DNA of 32,102 nt from Deltaproteobacteria bacterium (lineage in GTDB: Bacteria; Desulfobacterota; Binatia; Binatales; Binataceae): assembly GCA_003135855.1 (NCBI GenBank), contig PNBD01000102.1, positions 74,027 through 106,128 on the forward strand. Reading direction: 5' to 3'. The number at the start of each line of letters is the position of its first letter. The first letter of the stretch is position 1. Below are positions 25,882-32,102 of the stretch, in pieces. The notes beneath the pieces were generated by a model. It saw nothing but the letters and a program-made list of their open reading frames with translations, did not search any database and was not told where the DNA came from. Both the position numbers and the translations under genes were made by a program.

Positions 25882-26952
25882 TCAGGATTTGAGCTCGCCG
25901 AGCTTGAACAGCGCCTCGATACCCGCGCTGAAACGATCGCGAAACTTGTCCGGCGGCGGCGCGAACGGCGCGGCGCGGCGAATCGCGCGAATTACCGAAT
26001 CGTCGAACGCCGAGTCCTTGGAACTCGTGCCGATCTTGACCGCCGTCAGCGCACCGTCGGGACCGATCGAGAAATCGACGGTCGCGGCCAGCTCGTTGCT
26101 GCCGCCGTTGAAACTCCACGCTTTCTTAATTCGATCCTGCACCGTCTGATAGTAGAGCAGAAAATCGAGGTCCTGTTGAATCCCCGCGCTGCCGGTGCCC
26201 GGTCCAATTCCCATCCCGGCGCCCGCGCTCGCGACTTTGCCTGCGACCGGACCTCCTCCCGTGGGGCCTGGCGGCGTATCTTCATCCGTCTCCTCCGAAT
26301 CGTTTTCGTCCTCTTCCGCCTGCTTCTTCGCGTTCTTCAGATGCTCCTCGAGCAGCTTGCGCTTGATCGATGCGAGCCTGTCCTCGACGCTCGGCGTCGC
26401 GTCGGCCTTCGCGATCATTACCGAGGGCGGCGCTTTTGGCGCACGCTTGGCCGGATGCGGCGTCAACTCCGATGACGGCGCGGGGCGCGGCGTATGCGTC
26501 CGCTTCGGCGACGGCTTGGGCTTTTCGGTCGGCACCGGCGTCGGCTCGGGCGTCATCTCGATAGTCGGCTCCGGCGTGGGCGTCGGGGTCTCTTCGATCT
26601 TCTTGGTATTCAGCGCGATCGCGTTCTTGTCATCGGCGGGCGCCAGCTCCGGCGGCTTTGGCGGCTCGACTTTGACCTTCGGCTCCTCGGGTTTCGGCGC
26701 CTCCGCCTTCGCTTGCGCAGTCTTGTGCCGATTGATCCGCGGCAGATGCGTCCCCAAATCGCCCGCCGGAATATCATCGACGATCTTCACCGTGTATGCC
26801 GGCGGCGCAGCTTCCGGCGCCTTCAGGTAGTTCGGCGCGACGAAAAATACCAGCGCGAAGATCGCAACATGACCGGCCGCCGAGGTCAGGATCGCCGCCA
26901 GGTATCCAGTTCGCGACGGCTGCTGGTCCCCGTTATGGTCCCGCGCTGCCAC
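25882..26952 (-). CDS. tolA: TolA-type energy transducer (TonB C-terminal domain)
   Basis: Couples the TolQR motor to TolB/Pal. 356 residues from a GTG at 26950-26952 that overlaps the tolR end by 20 bp. One membrane segment (about 18-38, LAAILTSAAGHVAIFALVFFV). Domain II is not the Ala-rich helix of E. coli but a Lys/Pro-rich and then Thr-Pro-rich region (about 70-175), followed by a charged coil (RKLLEEHLKNAKKQAEEDEND) and a Gly-rich link. The C-terminal domain (about 265-356) has IKKAWSFNGGSNELAATVDFSIGPDGAL and AIRRAAPFAPPP, the TonB/TolA fold. Position in tolQRAB makes TolA more likely than TonB. Confidence 0.93.
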   Translation of the reverse strand: MAARDHNGDQQPSRTGYLAAILTSAAGHVAIFALVFFVAPNYLKAPEAAPPAYTVKIVDDIPAGDLGTHLPRINRHKTAQAKAEAPKPEEPKVKVEPPKPPELAPADDKNAIALNTKKIEETPTPTPEPTIEMTPEPTPVPTEKPKPSPKRTHTPRPAPSSELTPHPAKRAPKAPPSVMIAKADATPSVEDRLASIKRKLLEEHLKNAKKQAEEDENDSEETDEDTPPGPTGGGPVAGKVASAGAGMGIGPGTGSAGIQQDLDFLLYYQTVQDRIKKAWSFNGGSNELAATVDFSIGPDGALTAVKIGTSSKDSAFDDSVIRAIRRAAPFAPPPDKFRDRFSAGIEALFKLGELKS

Positions 26953-27388
26953 TCTTGCGCTCGCTCGCCGCGCCCGTGCCTTCGCTCGGCATCTCGGTCA
27001 CCATCCCGACGTTTTCGATCCCGGCCGCCTTGATTGCCGCCATCGTGCGAATCACATCGCCGTATGGAACCTGGTCGTCGGCGCGAATAAATACCTCGCG
27101 GTCAGGACGCTCCTGCGAGATTGCTTTGAGTTTGTCGGTCAGTTCCGCGGCACTTAGCTTCGCGTCGTTCAGGTAAATCTCGCCCGGCTTGGTGATCGAC
27201 ACCACGAATTGATCTTCCTTGCCCGCCAGCGCCTGTGCCTTGACCTTCGGCAGCGTCACAGCGACGCCTTGCTGGATGATCGGCGCGGTGACCATGAAGA
27301 TCACCAGCAGCACCAGCATCACGTCCACCAGCGGAGTGACGTTGATCTGCGAGACGAATTGTCCGCGCTGTCCCGGTTCGAACGCCAT
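26933..27388 (-). CDS. tolR: Biopolymer transport protein TolR
   Basis: Inner-membrane motor component. 151 residues: INVTPLVDVMLVLLVIFMVTAPI (about 15-38) is the single membrane helix with the essential Asp in VDVMLVLL. The periplasmic part has VTLPKVKAQAL, FVVSITKPGEIYLNDAKLS, VFIRADDQVPYGDVIRTMAAIKAAGIENVGMVTE, all ExbD/TolR features. AGAGG precedes the ATG. 12 bp after tolQ. Assigned TolR rather than ExbD from context. Confidence 0.96.
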   Translation of the reverse strand: MAFEPGQRGQFVSQINVTPLVDVMLVLLVIFMVTAPIIQQGVAVTLPKVKAQALAGKEDQFVVSITKPGEIYLNDAKLSAAELTDKLKAISQERPDREVFIRADDQVPYGDVIRTMAAIKAAGIENVGMVTEMPSEGTGAASERKSGSAGP

Positions 27389-27400
27389 CAGGGCGCCTCT

Positions 27401-28114
27401 CTACGAAAGGAAATGACGTTCGGCAATGTTTAAAAATTCGGAAGTGAAATTATCCATCTCGGTCGCGAGCACGCGAATCCGCGCGACGAAATAATTGTAG
27501 AACATTTGCGCCGGTATCGCGGCCACCAGTCCGACCGCCGTCGTGATCAATGCTTCCGCTATTCCCGGCGCGACCGCTTGGATACTCGAGGTGTGCGAGG
27601 CCGAGAGCCCGAGAAACGCCGTCATGATCCCCCACACCGTGCCGAACAGCCCGATAAACGGGCAGGTCGAGCCCGTGGTCGCGAGGAACGTGATACCCGC
27701 CTCGAGCTTGGTCAGCTCGACGTTCTCCTGCCGCTTCATCGCGCGCGTGACGTTCGCCACTCCGCCCAAGTCGGTCGAGAATCCGCCCTCGGCGCCGACC
27801 GCTTGCCGCTTCGCGCGCGTGAGTTGCAGCAGTTCCTGGTAACCGGCGCGAAAGACCTGCGCGACCGGACTTTGCTGCAAGCCGACGCTCGCGGTATGAA
27901 TCGCCGCCAGGTTTTTCGATTCCCAGAAAATCGAGATGAAGCGCTCGGTTTGGCGCCGCGCGCGCGAAATCTGGAAGAGTTTGTAGAGAATTATTCCCCA
28001 GCTCCCGATCGAAAAAGCGACCAGGGTCCAGAGCACAGCGGCGACCACCGGGCCGGTGCCCAGCACCAGTTCCACCACCCCCAACCCACCCGCGCCGCTC
28101 ACCTGATGGAGCAT
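27401..28114 (-). CDS. tolQ: Tol-Pal proton channel protein TolQ
   Basis: MotA/TolQ/ExbB-family channel. 237 residues with three membrane helices: about 22-45 (VVAAVLWTLVAFSIGSWGIILY), about 140-165 (ATTGSTCPFIGLFGTVWGIMTAFLGL) and about 180-205 (PGIAEALITTAVGLVAAIPAQMFYNYF). The GLFGTVWGIM and EALITTAVGLVAAIPA motifs are diagnostic. First gene of tolQRAB-pal-cpoB-ribF; its upstream region is shared with the divergent gap gene. Confidence 0.97.
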   Translation of the reverse strand: MLHQVSGAGGLGVVELVLGTGPVVAAVLWTLVAFSIGSWGIILYKLFQISRARRQTERFISIFWESKNLAAIHTASVGLQQSPVAQVFRAGYQELLQLTRAKRQAVGAEGGFSTDLGGVANVTRAMKRQENVELTKLEAGITFLATTGSTCPFIGLFGTVWGIMTAFLGLSASHTSSIQAVAPGIAEALITTAVGLVAAIPAQMFYNYFVARIRVLATEMDNFTSEFLNIAERHFLS

Positions 28115-28147
28115 AAAACCGCCACCCGGAAAAAAAGAAGTCCAAGT

Positions 28148-28153
28148 ATTATA
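28148..28153 (-). promoter_or_regulatory. Candidate -10 box for tolQ
   Basis: Perfect TATAAT on the minus strand, predicting a start near 28141 and a ~27-nt leader before the tolQ ATG at 28114. The -35 region (GGTTTT at 17 bp) is poor, so the call rests on the -10 and its position. Confidence 0.45.
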
Positions 28154-28248
28154 AGGGTATCGCGCGCGCTAAAACCAGCCGCCCCACTATTTCCCTCACT
28201 GTGCGCGAATCAAGCAAACATCCCGCCGCCAATCCTCGATTGATCCTG

Positions 28249-28277
28249 CTGATTCGCGCGCTGTCCCCACATACAAT
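28249..28277 (+). promoter_or_regulatory. Candidate promoter for gap-pgk-tpiA-secG
   Basis: CTGATT (28249-28254), 17-bp spacer, TACAAT (28272-28277; 5/6 of -10 consensus). The -35 is weak. The start would be near 28284, with an ~86-nt leader before gap. The 255-bp tolQ/gap divergent region has no ORF. Confidence 0.35.
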
Positions 28278-28369
28278 CTCTGTCAGCCCGCACTTGAATA
28301 CCGCACCCGGAATTTCTAAGGTTCGAGGATCACTCTTTTAGCGCGAGGCTCACGAGGGAGGATTGATCG

Positions 28370-29374
28370 GTGGCGATTAAAGTTGGAATTAACGGCTTCG
28401 GCCGAATTGGCAGGATGTTCATGCGCGCCGCTCTCACCAAGAGCGACCTCGAGGTCGTCGCCGTCAACGACATCACCGACGCGCCCACCCTCGCGCATCT
28501 CCTCAAATACGATTCCATCCACGGCCAACTCAAACATGAGGTCAAGGTCGAAGGCGGGAGCATCATGCTCGACGGCAAAGCATTCCAAGTGCTTGCCGAG
28601 CGCGATCCCGCCAAGCTTCCTTGGGCCAAACTCGGCGTGCAGGTCGTCGTCGAATCGACCGGACTCTTCACCGCCCGCGACAAAGCCGCACTGCATCTTG
28701 CCGCCGGCGCGAAAAAAGTCGTTATCAGCGCGCCTGCCGATGGCGCCGACGTGACGCTCTGCCTCGGCGTCAATCAGGATGTCTTCGATCCGAAAAAGCA
28801 CGACGTCATCTCCAACGCGTCGTGCACCACCAATTGCCTTGCGCCCGTCGCAATGGTGCTGCACCAGCATTTCGGGATCGTGCACGGCCTCATGACCACC
28901 ATTCACAGCTACACTTCGGACCAGAGCCTGCAGGACGGTCCGCACAAGGATCTCAGGCGCGCGCGCGCCGCCGCGGTCTCGATGGTTCCGACGTCCACCG
29001 GCGCCGCCAAGGCCATCGGCCTCGTGCTGCCCGCGCTCAACGGCAAGCTCGACGGGTTCGCCATTCGGGTGCCGACGCCCAACGTATCGATTGTCGATCT
29101 CACCGCCACGCTCGAAAAGGATGCCGACGAAAAATCCATCAACGCCGCGATGAAGGCCGCCGCGCTTGGCCCGCTCAAAGGCATTCTCCAGTATAGCGAG
29201 GCGCCGCTCGTTTCGGTCGATTTGAACGGCAATCCGCATTCGTCGATCTTCGACGCGCCGCTTACCAAAGTCATCGGCAAGCGGCTGGTGAAAGTGTTTT
29301 CCTGGTACGACAACGAATGGGGCTATTCGAATCGCCTTGCCGACGTCACCGCATTCGTCGCCGACCGGCTGTAA
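28370..29374 (+). CDS. gap: Glyceraldehyde-3-phosphate dehydrogenase
   Basis: Glycolytic NAD-dependent enzyme. GTG start at 28370, 7 nt after GGGAGGA. 334 residues. Rossmann part begins AIKVGINGFGRIGRMFMRAAL with VAVNDITD (the Asp suggests NAD rather than NADP). The active site is ISNASCTTNCLAPVAMVL (catalytic Cys) and the His in TIHSYTSDQSLQDGPHKDLRRARAAA; WYDNEWGYSNRL closes the protein. First gene of a gap-pgk-tpiA-secG operon. Confidence 0.98.
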   Translation: MAIKVGINGFGRIGRMFMRAALTKSDLEVVAVNDITDAPTLAHLLKYDSIHGQLKHEVKVEGGSIMLDGKAFQVLAERDPAKLPWAKLGVQVVVESTGLFTARDKAALHLAAGAKKVVISAPADGADVTLCLGVNQDVFDPKKHDVISNASCTTNCLAPVAMVLHQHFGIVHGLMTTIHSYTSDQSLQDGPHKDLRRARAAAVSMVPTSTGAAKAIGLVLPALNGKLDGFAIRVPTPNVSIVDLTATLEKDADEKSINAAMKAAALGPLKGILQYSEAPLVSVDLNGNPHSSIFDAPLTKVIGKRLVKVFSWYDNEWGYSNRLADVTAFVADRL

Positions 29375-29416
29375 CCCGCTTCGACCAAAGGAGAGCCGTA
29401 TCCCGGGACCGCTGCG

Positions 29417-30592
29417 ATGCCTGTTAAACCGATCACGAGCCTCGACCTGAAAAACAAAAAGGTGCTCGTGCGATGCGATTTCAACGTGCCGATCCAGGAC
29501 GGGAAAATCCAGGACACCGGCCGCATCGATGCCAGCCTCGATACGATTCGCCACATCCTCCAGCACGGCGGCAGCGCCGTGATTTGCTCGCATCTTGGAC
29601 GGCCCAAAGAGCGCAGCGCCGAGCTCAGTCTCAAGCCGATTGCCGAATATCTCTCGACCGCGCTTGCTCAGAAAATCGTGCTCGCGCCCGACTGCATTGG
29701 CGATCACACCGGCAAGATGGTCGATGCGCTCAAGCCGGGCGAAGCGCTGCTGCTCGAAAATTTGCGCTTTCATCGTGAGGAAGAGGCCAACGATCGCGAC
29801 TTCTCCCACGAACTCGCGCGCCACAAGCAGGTCTATGTCAACGACGCCTTCGGCACTGCTCATCGCGCGCACGCCTCGACCGTGGGCGTCACCAAATTTC
29901 TCGCCGAGCGCGCGGCCGGCTTCCTCATGATGCGCGAGCTCGACGCGCTCCGCGCAGTCACCGAGAATCCTGAGCACCCTGCGATTGCGATTCTCGGCGG
30001 CGCCAAAGTCTCTGATAAAATCGGCGTGATCAAAAACCTGATCACTAAAGTCGATTCGATTCTGATTGGCGGAGCGATGGCCTACACGTTTCTGAAAGCC
30101 AAGGGCATCCCGGTCGGACGTTCACGCGTCGAAGACGACAAAGTCGAACTCGCGCGCGAATTGCTCGCCCTGGCCGACAGCAAGCAAGTCAAAATTCTGC
30201 TGCCGTCGGATCACATCGTCTCCGCCGAGCCGGAGGCCACCACCAGCATCTACACCGTCAACGACATTCCGTCCGCGATGATGGCCCTCGATATCGGTCC
30301 GCGCACCGTCGAATCGTTCATTGCCGAGATCGCGCGCGCGAAAACCGTCATCTGGAACGGACCGCTCGGATTTTTCGAAATCCCCGCCTTCGCCGAAGGC
30401 ACCATGAAAGTCGGCGAGGCGCTCGCCAATCAGACCGGAGTCAAATCGATCATCGGCGGCGGCGACACTGCCTCGGCGATCGCGCACGCACCGTGGGCGA
30501 ATAAGTTCACGCACATCTCGACCGGCGGCGGTGCGACGCTGGAATACCTTGAAGGCCGCGAATTGCCGGGTGTGAAAGCGCTCGGATCATGA
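29417..30592 (+). CDS. pgk: Phosphoglycerate kinase
   Basis: Makes ATP from 1,3-bisphosphoglycerate. 391 residues with [95 protein letters not shown] and [11 protein letters not shown], covering both domains. The 42-bp gap after gap contains AAAGGAG, but 20 nt before the ATG, so initiation may be weak or use the nearer GGGACCG. No in-frame alternative start is seen. Confidence 0.98.
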   Translation: MPVKPITSLDLKNKKVLVRCDFNVPIQDGKIQDTGRIDASLDTIRHILQHGGSAVICSHLGRPKERSAELSLKPIAEYLSTALAQKIVLAPDCIGDHTGKMVDALKPGEALLLENLRFHREEEANDRDFSHELARHKQVYVNDAFGTAHRAHASTVGVTKFLAERAAGFLMMRELDALRAVTENPEHPAIAILGGAKVSDKIGVIKNLITKVDSILIGGAMAYTFLKAKGIPVGRSRVEDDKVELARELLALADSKQVKILLPSDHIVSAEPEATTSIYTVNDIPSAMMALDIGPRTVESFIAEIARAKTVIWNGPLGFFEIPAFAEGTMKVGEALANQTGVKSIIGGGDTASAIAHAPWANKFTHISTGGGATLEYLEGRELPGVKALGS

Positions 30593-30644
30593 AGCGTCGC
30601 GGCCGCGCGGCTTGAGCATCAGTTCGATTTCGCCAAGACCTAAT

Positions 30645-30674
30645 CAAGATCGAATCAGGCAAGACCGAATCAGG
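30645..30674 (+). repeat. 15-bp tandem repeat before tpiA
   Basis: CAAGATCGAATCAGG and CAAGACCGAATCAGG are adjacent copies (14/15 identical); a degenerate third (CAAGACCTAAT) precedes them. They lie in the pgk-tpiA spacer and end 12 bp before the tpiA ATG, so they extend the leader and create the spurious N-terminal extension of the track ORF. Confidence 0.75.
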
Positions 30675-30686
30675 ACGGACATCTCG

Positions 30687-31460
30687 ATGCGAAAAAAATT
30701 ACTCGCGGGCAATTGGAAAATGAACCTGGTGCCGACCGAGGCGCGCGCGCTGATCGCTGCGCTGCGCGCGGAAATCGATCGCGACTCCGCGACGCTCGCG
30801 AAAGATCGCGAGGTGATGGTCGCGCCGCCCGCGATTCTGATTCCCAGTGTCGCGCAGGCGCTGGCCGGCTCCTCGATCTTCCTCGGCGCGCAGAACATGC
30901 ACTTCGAGGACAAGGGCGCCTTCACCGGCGAAGTCTCGCCCCCGATGCTCAAATCATATGGCGTGACACACGTGATTCTCGGTCACTCGGAGCGCCGCCA
31001 CGTGTTCAATGAATCCGATGAACTGATCAACAAAAAGGTCCTTGCCGCATTGAAGCATCGCCTCGTCCCGATTCTCTGTGTCGGCGAGACCCAGGAAGAG
31101 CACGACGGCGGACGCGCGCTCGAGGTGGTGCTGCGACAACTGGAGCGCGGACTCGAGGGCGTCAGTAGTGAGGCGGTCGCGGGCGTGATTCTCGCCTACG
31201 AGCCGGTCTGGGCGATCGGCACCGGCCGCACCGCGACGCCCGAGCAGGCCGAGTCGATTCACGGTGCGCTGCGCGGAGTAATTCTCGAGCGCTACGATCG
31301 CGCGCACGCCGATCAGGTGCGAATCCTTTACGGCGGCAGCGTCACCGCGGATAATGTTGACTCGCTCATCTCCAAACCCGATATTGACGGGGCTCTGGTC
31401 GGCGGGGCAAGCTTGAAGGCTGACTCGTTCGCGCGCATCGTGAAGGCGCGGACTCACTGA
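30687..31460 (+). CDS. tpiA: Triosephosphate isomerase
   Basis: Interconverts DHAP and GAP. Start at ATG 30687 (MRKKLLAGNWKMN), which gives the canonical N-terminus with the catalytic Lys in GNWKMN; the track start at 30612 adds 25 residues encoded by the tandem repeat. 257 residues. VILGHSERRHVFNE holds the electrophilic His, AYEPVWAIGTGRTATPEQA the catalytic Glu and loop 6, and ILYGGSVTADN and GALVGGASLKADSF the phosphate site. AGGACGG precedes the start. Confidence 0.98.
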   Translation: MRKKLLAGNWKMNLVPTEARALIAALRAEIDRDSATLAKDREVMVAPPAILIPSVAQALAGSSIFLGAQNMHFEDKGAFTGEVSPPMLKSYGVTHVILGHSERRHVFNESDELINKKVLAALKHRLVPILCVGETQEEHDGGRALEVVLRQLERGLEGVSSEAVAGVILAYEPVWAIGTGRTATPEQAESIHGALRGVILERYDRAHADQVRILYGGSVTADNVDSLISKPDIDGALVGGASLKADSFARIVKARTH

Positions 31461-31469
31461 AGAATCAAG

Positions 31470-31844
31470 ATGGTTACAGTCGTCATAACGGTTCATGTGA
31501 TCGTGTGCGTCACGCTTTGCATCGTCATCCTGCTGCAGCACGGCAAGGGCGCGGATATCGGCGCGGTGTTCGGCGGCTCGAGTCAGACGGTGTTCGGCGC
31601 GGGCGGCGCGGGCAACGCGCTCACCAAGGCAACCTGGTCGCTCGCCGCGATTTTTTTCGCGACGTCGATTTTTCTCGCGTTTTCATCGGCGCGTCGCGTG
31701 ACCGGCAGCATTTTCGATCGGCCGTTCTCGTCCGCGCCGTCGAGCGTGATGCCGGCCTCAAAAGCCCCGGCGAAATCAGCGCCGCTCAACGCAGCGCCTG
31801 CGATTCCTGCTCCAGCCGGCGGCGCTACGCCGGCCAAAAAGTAG
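31470..31844 (+). CDS. secG: Preprotein translocase subunit SecG
   Basis: Small SecYEG subunit. 124 residues: membrane helix 1 (about 2-22, VTVVITVHVIVCVTLCIVILLQ), the conserved GKGADIGAVFGGSSQTVFGAGGAGNALTKAT loop, helix 2 (about 55-75), then an Ala/Pro-rich cytoplasmic or periplasmic tail of ~45 residues. 9 bp after tpiA, the usual tpiA-secG-tRNA-Leu order. Confidence 0.96.
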   Translation: MVTVVITVHVIVCVTLCIVILLQHGKGADIGAVFGGSSQTVFGAGGAGNALTKATWSLAAIFFATSIFLAFSSARRVTGSIFDRPFSSAPSSVMPASKAPAKSAPLNAAPAIPAPAGGATPAKK

Positions 31845-31911
31845 CGGGTCGGCCAGCGTTAGGACTTTAAGACGTCGCGATTCGTTCTTGGCTCGCGATG
31901 TGACCGTTTGA

Positions 31912-31958
31912 GAACCCGGCGTTCAACCCCTCAGCGACGCCGAGTGTGCACCGGGTTC
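31912..31958. repeat. Inverted repeat in the secG-tRNA spacer
   Basis: GAACCCGG (31912-31919) and CCGGGTTC (31951-31958) are perfect 8-bp arms; inside, CGGCGT (31917-31922) and ACGCCG (31937-31942) form an alternative hairpin. No T-run follows. It may be a read-through structure or processing signal before the tRNA. Confidence 0.45.
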
Positions 31959-31965
31959 GTCGAGT

Positions 31966-32051
31966 GCGCGGGTGGTGGAATGGCAGACACGCCAGTTTGA
32001 GGGGCTGGTGGTAGCAATACCGTGCGGGTTCAAGTCCCGCTCCGCGCACCA
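31966..32051 (+). tRNA. tRNA-Leu(GAG)
   Basis: 86 nt with encoded CCA. Acceptor GCGCGGG pairs with TCCGCGC (one G-T); discriminator A. D-arm TGGTGGAATGGCAGACACG is of the Leu type, anticodon stem CCAGT/GCTGG with loop TTGAGGG gives anticodon GAG (codons CUC, CUU). Long variable arm GGTA-GCAA-TACC marks a class II tRNA. T-arm GCGGG-TTCAAGT-CCCGC. It follows secG as in many bacteria. Confidence 0.96.
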
Positions 32052-32055
32052 ACGT

Positions 32056-32102
32056 GAAACCCCTCCTGGGTTTCACACTTCCTTGGGCAGGGGTGACCCC
32101 TG
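32056..32102 (+). repeat. Two-hairpin dispersed repeat, copy B (after tRNA-Leu)
   Basis: GAAACCC-CTCCT-GGGTTTC, then ACA, CTTCC, TT, GG, G, CA and a second hairpin CAGGGG-TGA-CCCCTG that runs to the window edge. Apart from spacers and the second stem it matches copy A at 8581-8636 (minus strand). Begins 5 bp after the tRNA CCA and may continue past the window. Confidence 0.7.

Noticed and set aside
28316-29977. 553-aa minus-strand ORF
   Set aside because: Antisense shadow of gap and pgk produced by high GC; no recognisable protein features.
31867-32076. 69-aa minus-strand ORF (GAGLEPARYCYHQPLKLACLPFHHPR)
   Set aside because: It is the antisense of tRNA-Leu; this peptide pattern is a well-known artefact of annotating tRNA-Leu/Ser complements.

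Overview
The window is about 32.1 kb of GC-rich (roughly 60 %) chromosomal DNA from a diderm bacterium. A complete tolQRAB-pal-cpoB cluster, a gap-pgk-tpiA-secG-tRNA-Leu block, an oxygen-dependent (HemY-type) protoporphyrinogen oxidase and an F420-type luciferase-like oxidoreductase fit best with a deltaproteobacteria-like lineage (Desulfobacterota/Binatota-like). That placement is inference from gene content and was not tested by a search.

Layout. 1-14350 is almost entirely minus strand. Read in the direction of transcription from 14350 leftwards it holds a heme operon (fused hemD-hemE, hemH, hemY, then dinB), leuC and leuD, a tiny lipoprotein, rluD, rho, and the translation block rpsB-tsf-pyrH-frr-uppS (uppS is cut by the window edge). 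14415-17640 is an inserted transposon. 17721-22073 is a plus-strand set of four genes: an exported TPR protein, a crotonase, an exported methyltransferase-like protein and an LLM oxidoreductase. 22081-28114 is minus strand: tolQ-tolR-tolA-tolB-pal-cpoB followed by ribF. 28370-32051 is plus strand: gap-pgk-tpiA-secG-tRNA-Leu(GAG).

The most interesting part is the transposon. It has perfect 18-bp terminal inverted repeats (GGTAGTGTCTCAGTTTGA), an 8-bp target duplication (CGAGAAAC on both sides), and an IS1-type single-ORF DDE transposase. It is 3226 bp, far larger than a simple IS1-type element, because it carries four passenger ORFs: a 76-aa basic KGG-type protein, a P63C-domain protein, a HicB-like small protein and an unrecognised 99-aa ORF. 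The divergent control region between the P63C gene and the transposase holds repeated TGCAAGCA/TGCTTGCA half-sites, and the transposase appears to be made from a leaderless transcript. The element landed in the short divergent promoter region between hemDE and the TPR gene, so the heme operon has lost its native upstream region.

Other points: a HemD-HemE fusion; a Rho with an atypical P-loop (AAPFTGKT); a crotonase in which the second catalytic Glu is His; a two-hairpin dispersed repeat found both after dinB and after tRNA-Leu; REP-like palindromes between leuC and leuD; and a perfect 11-bp hairpin between rpsB and tsf.
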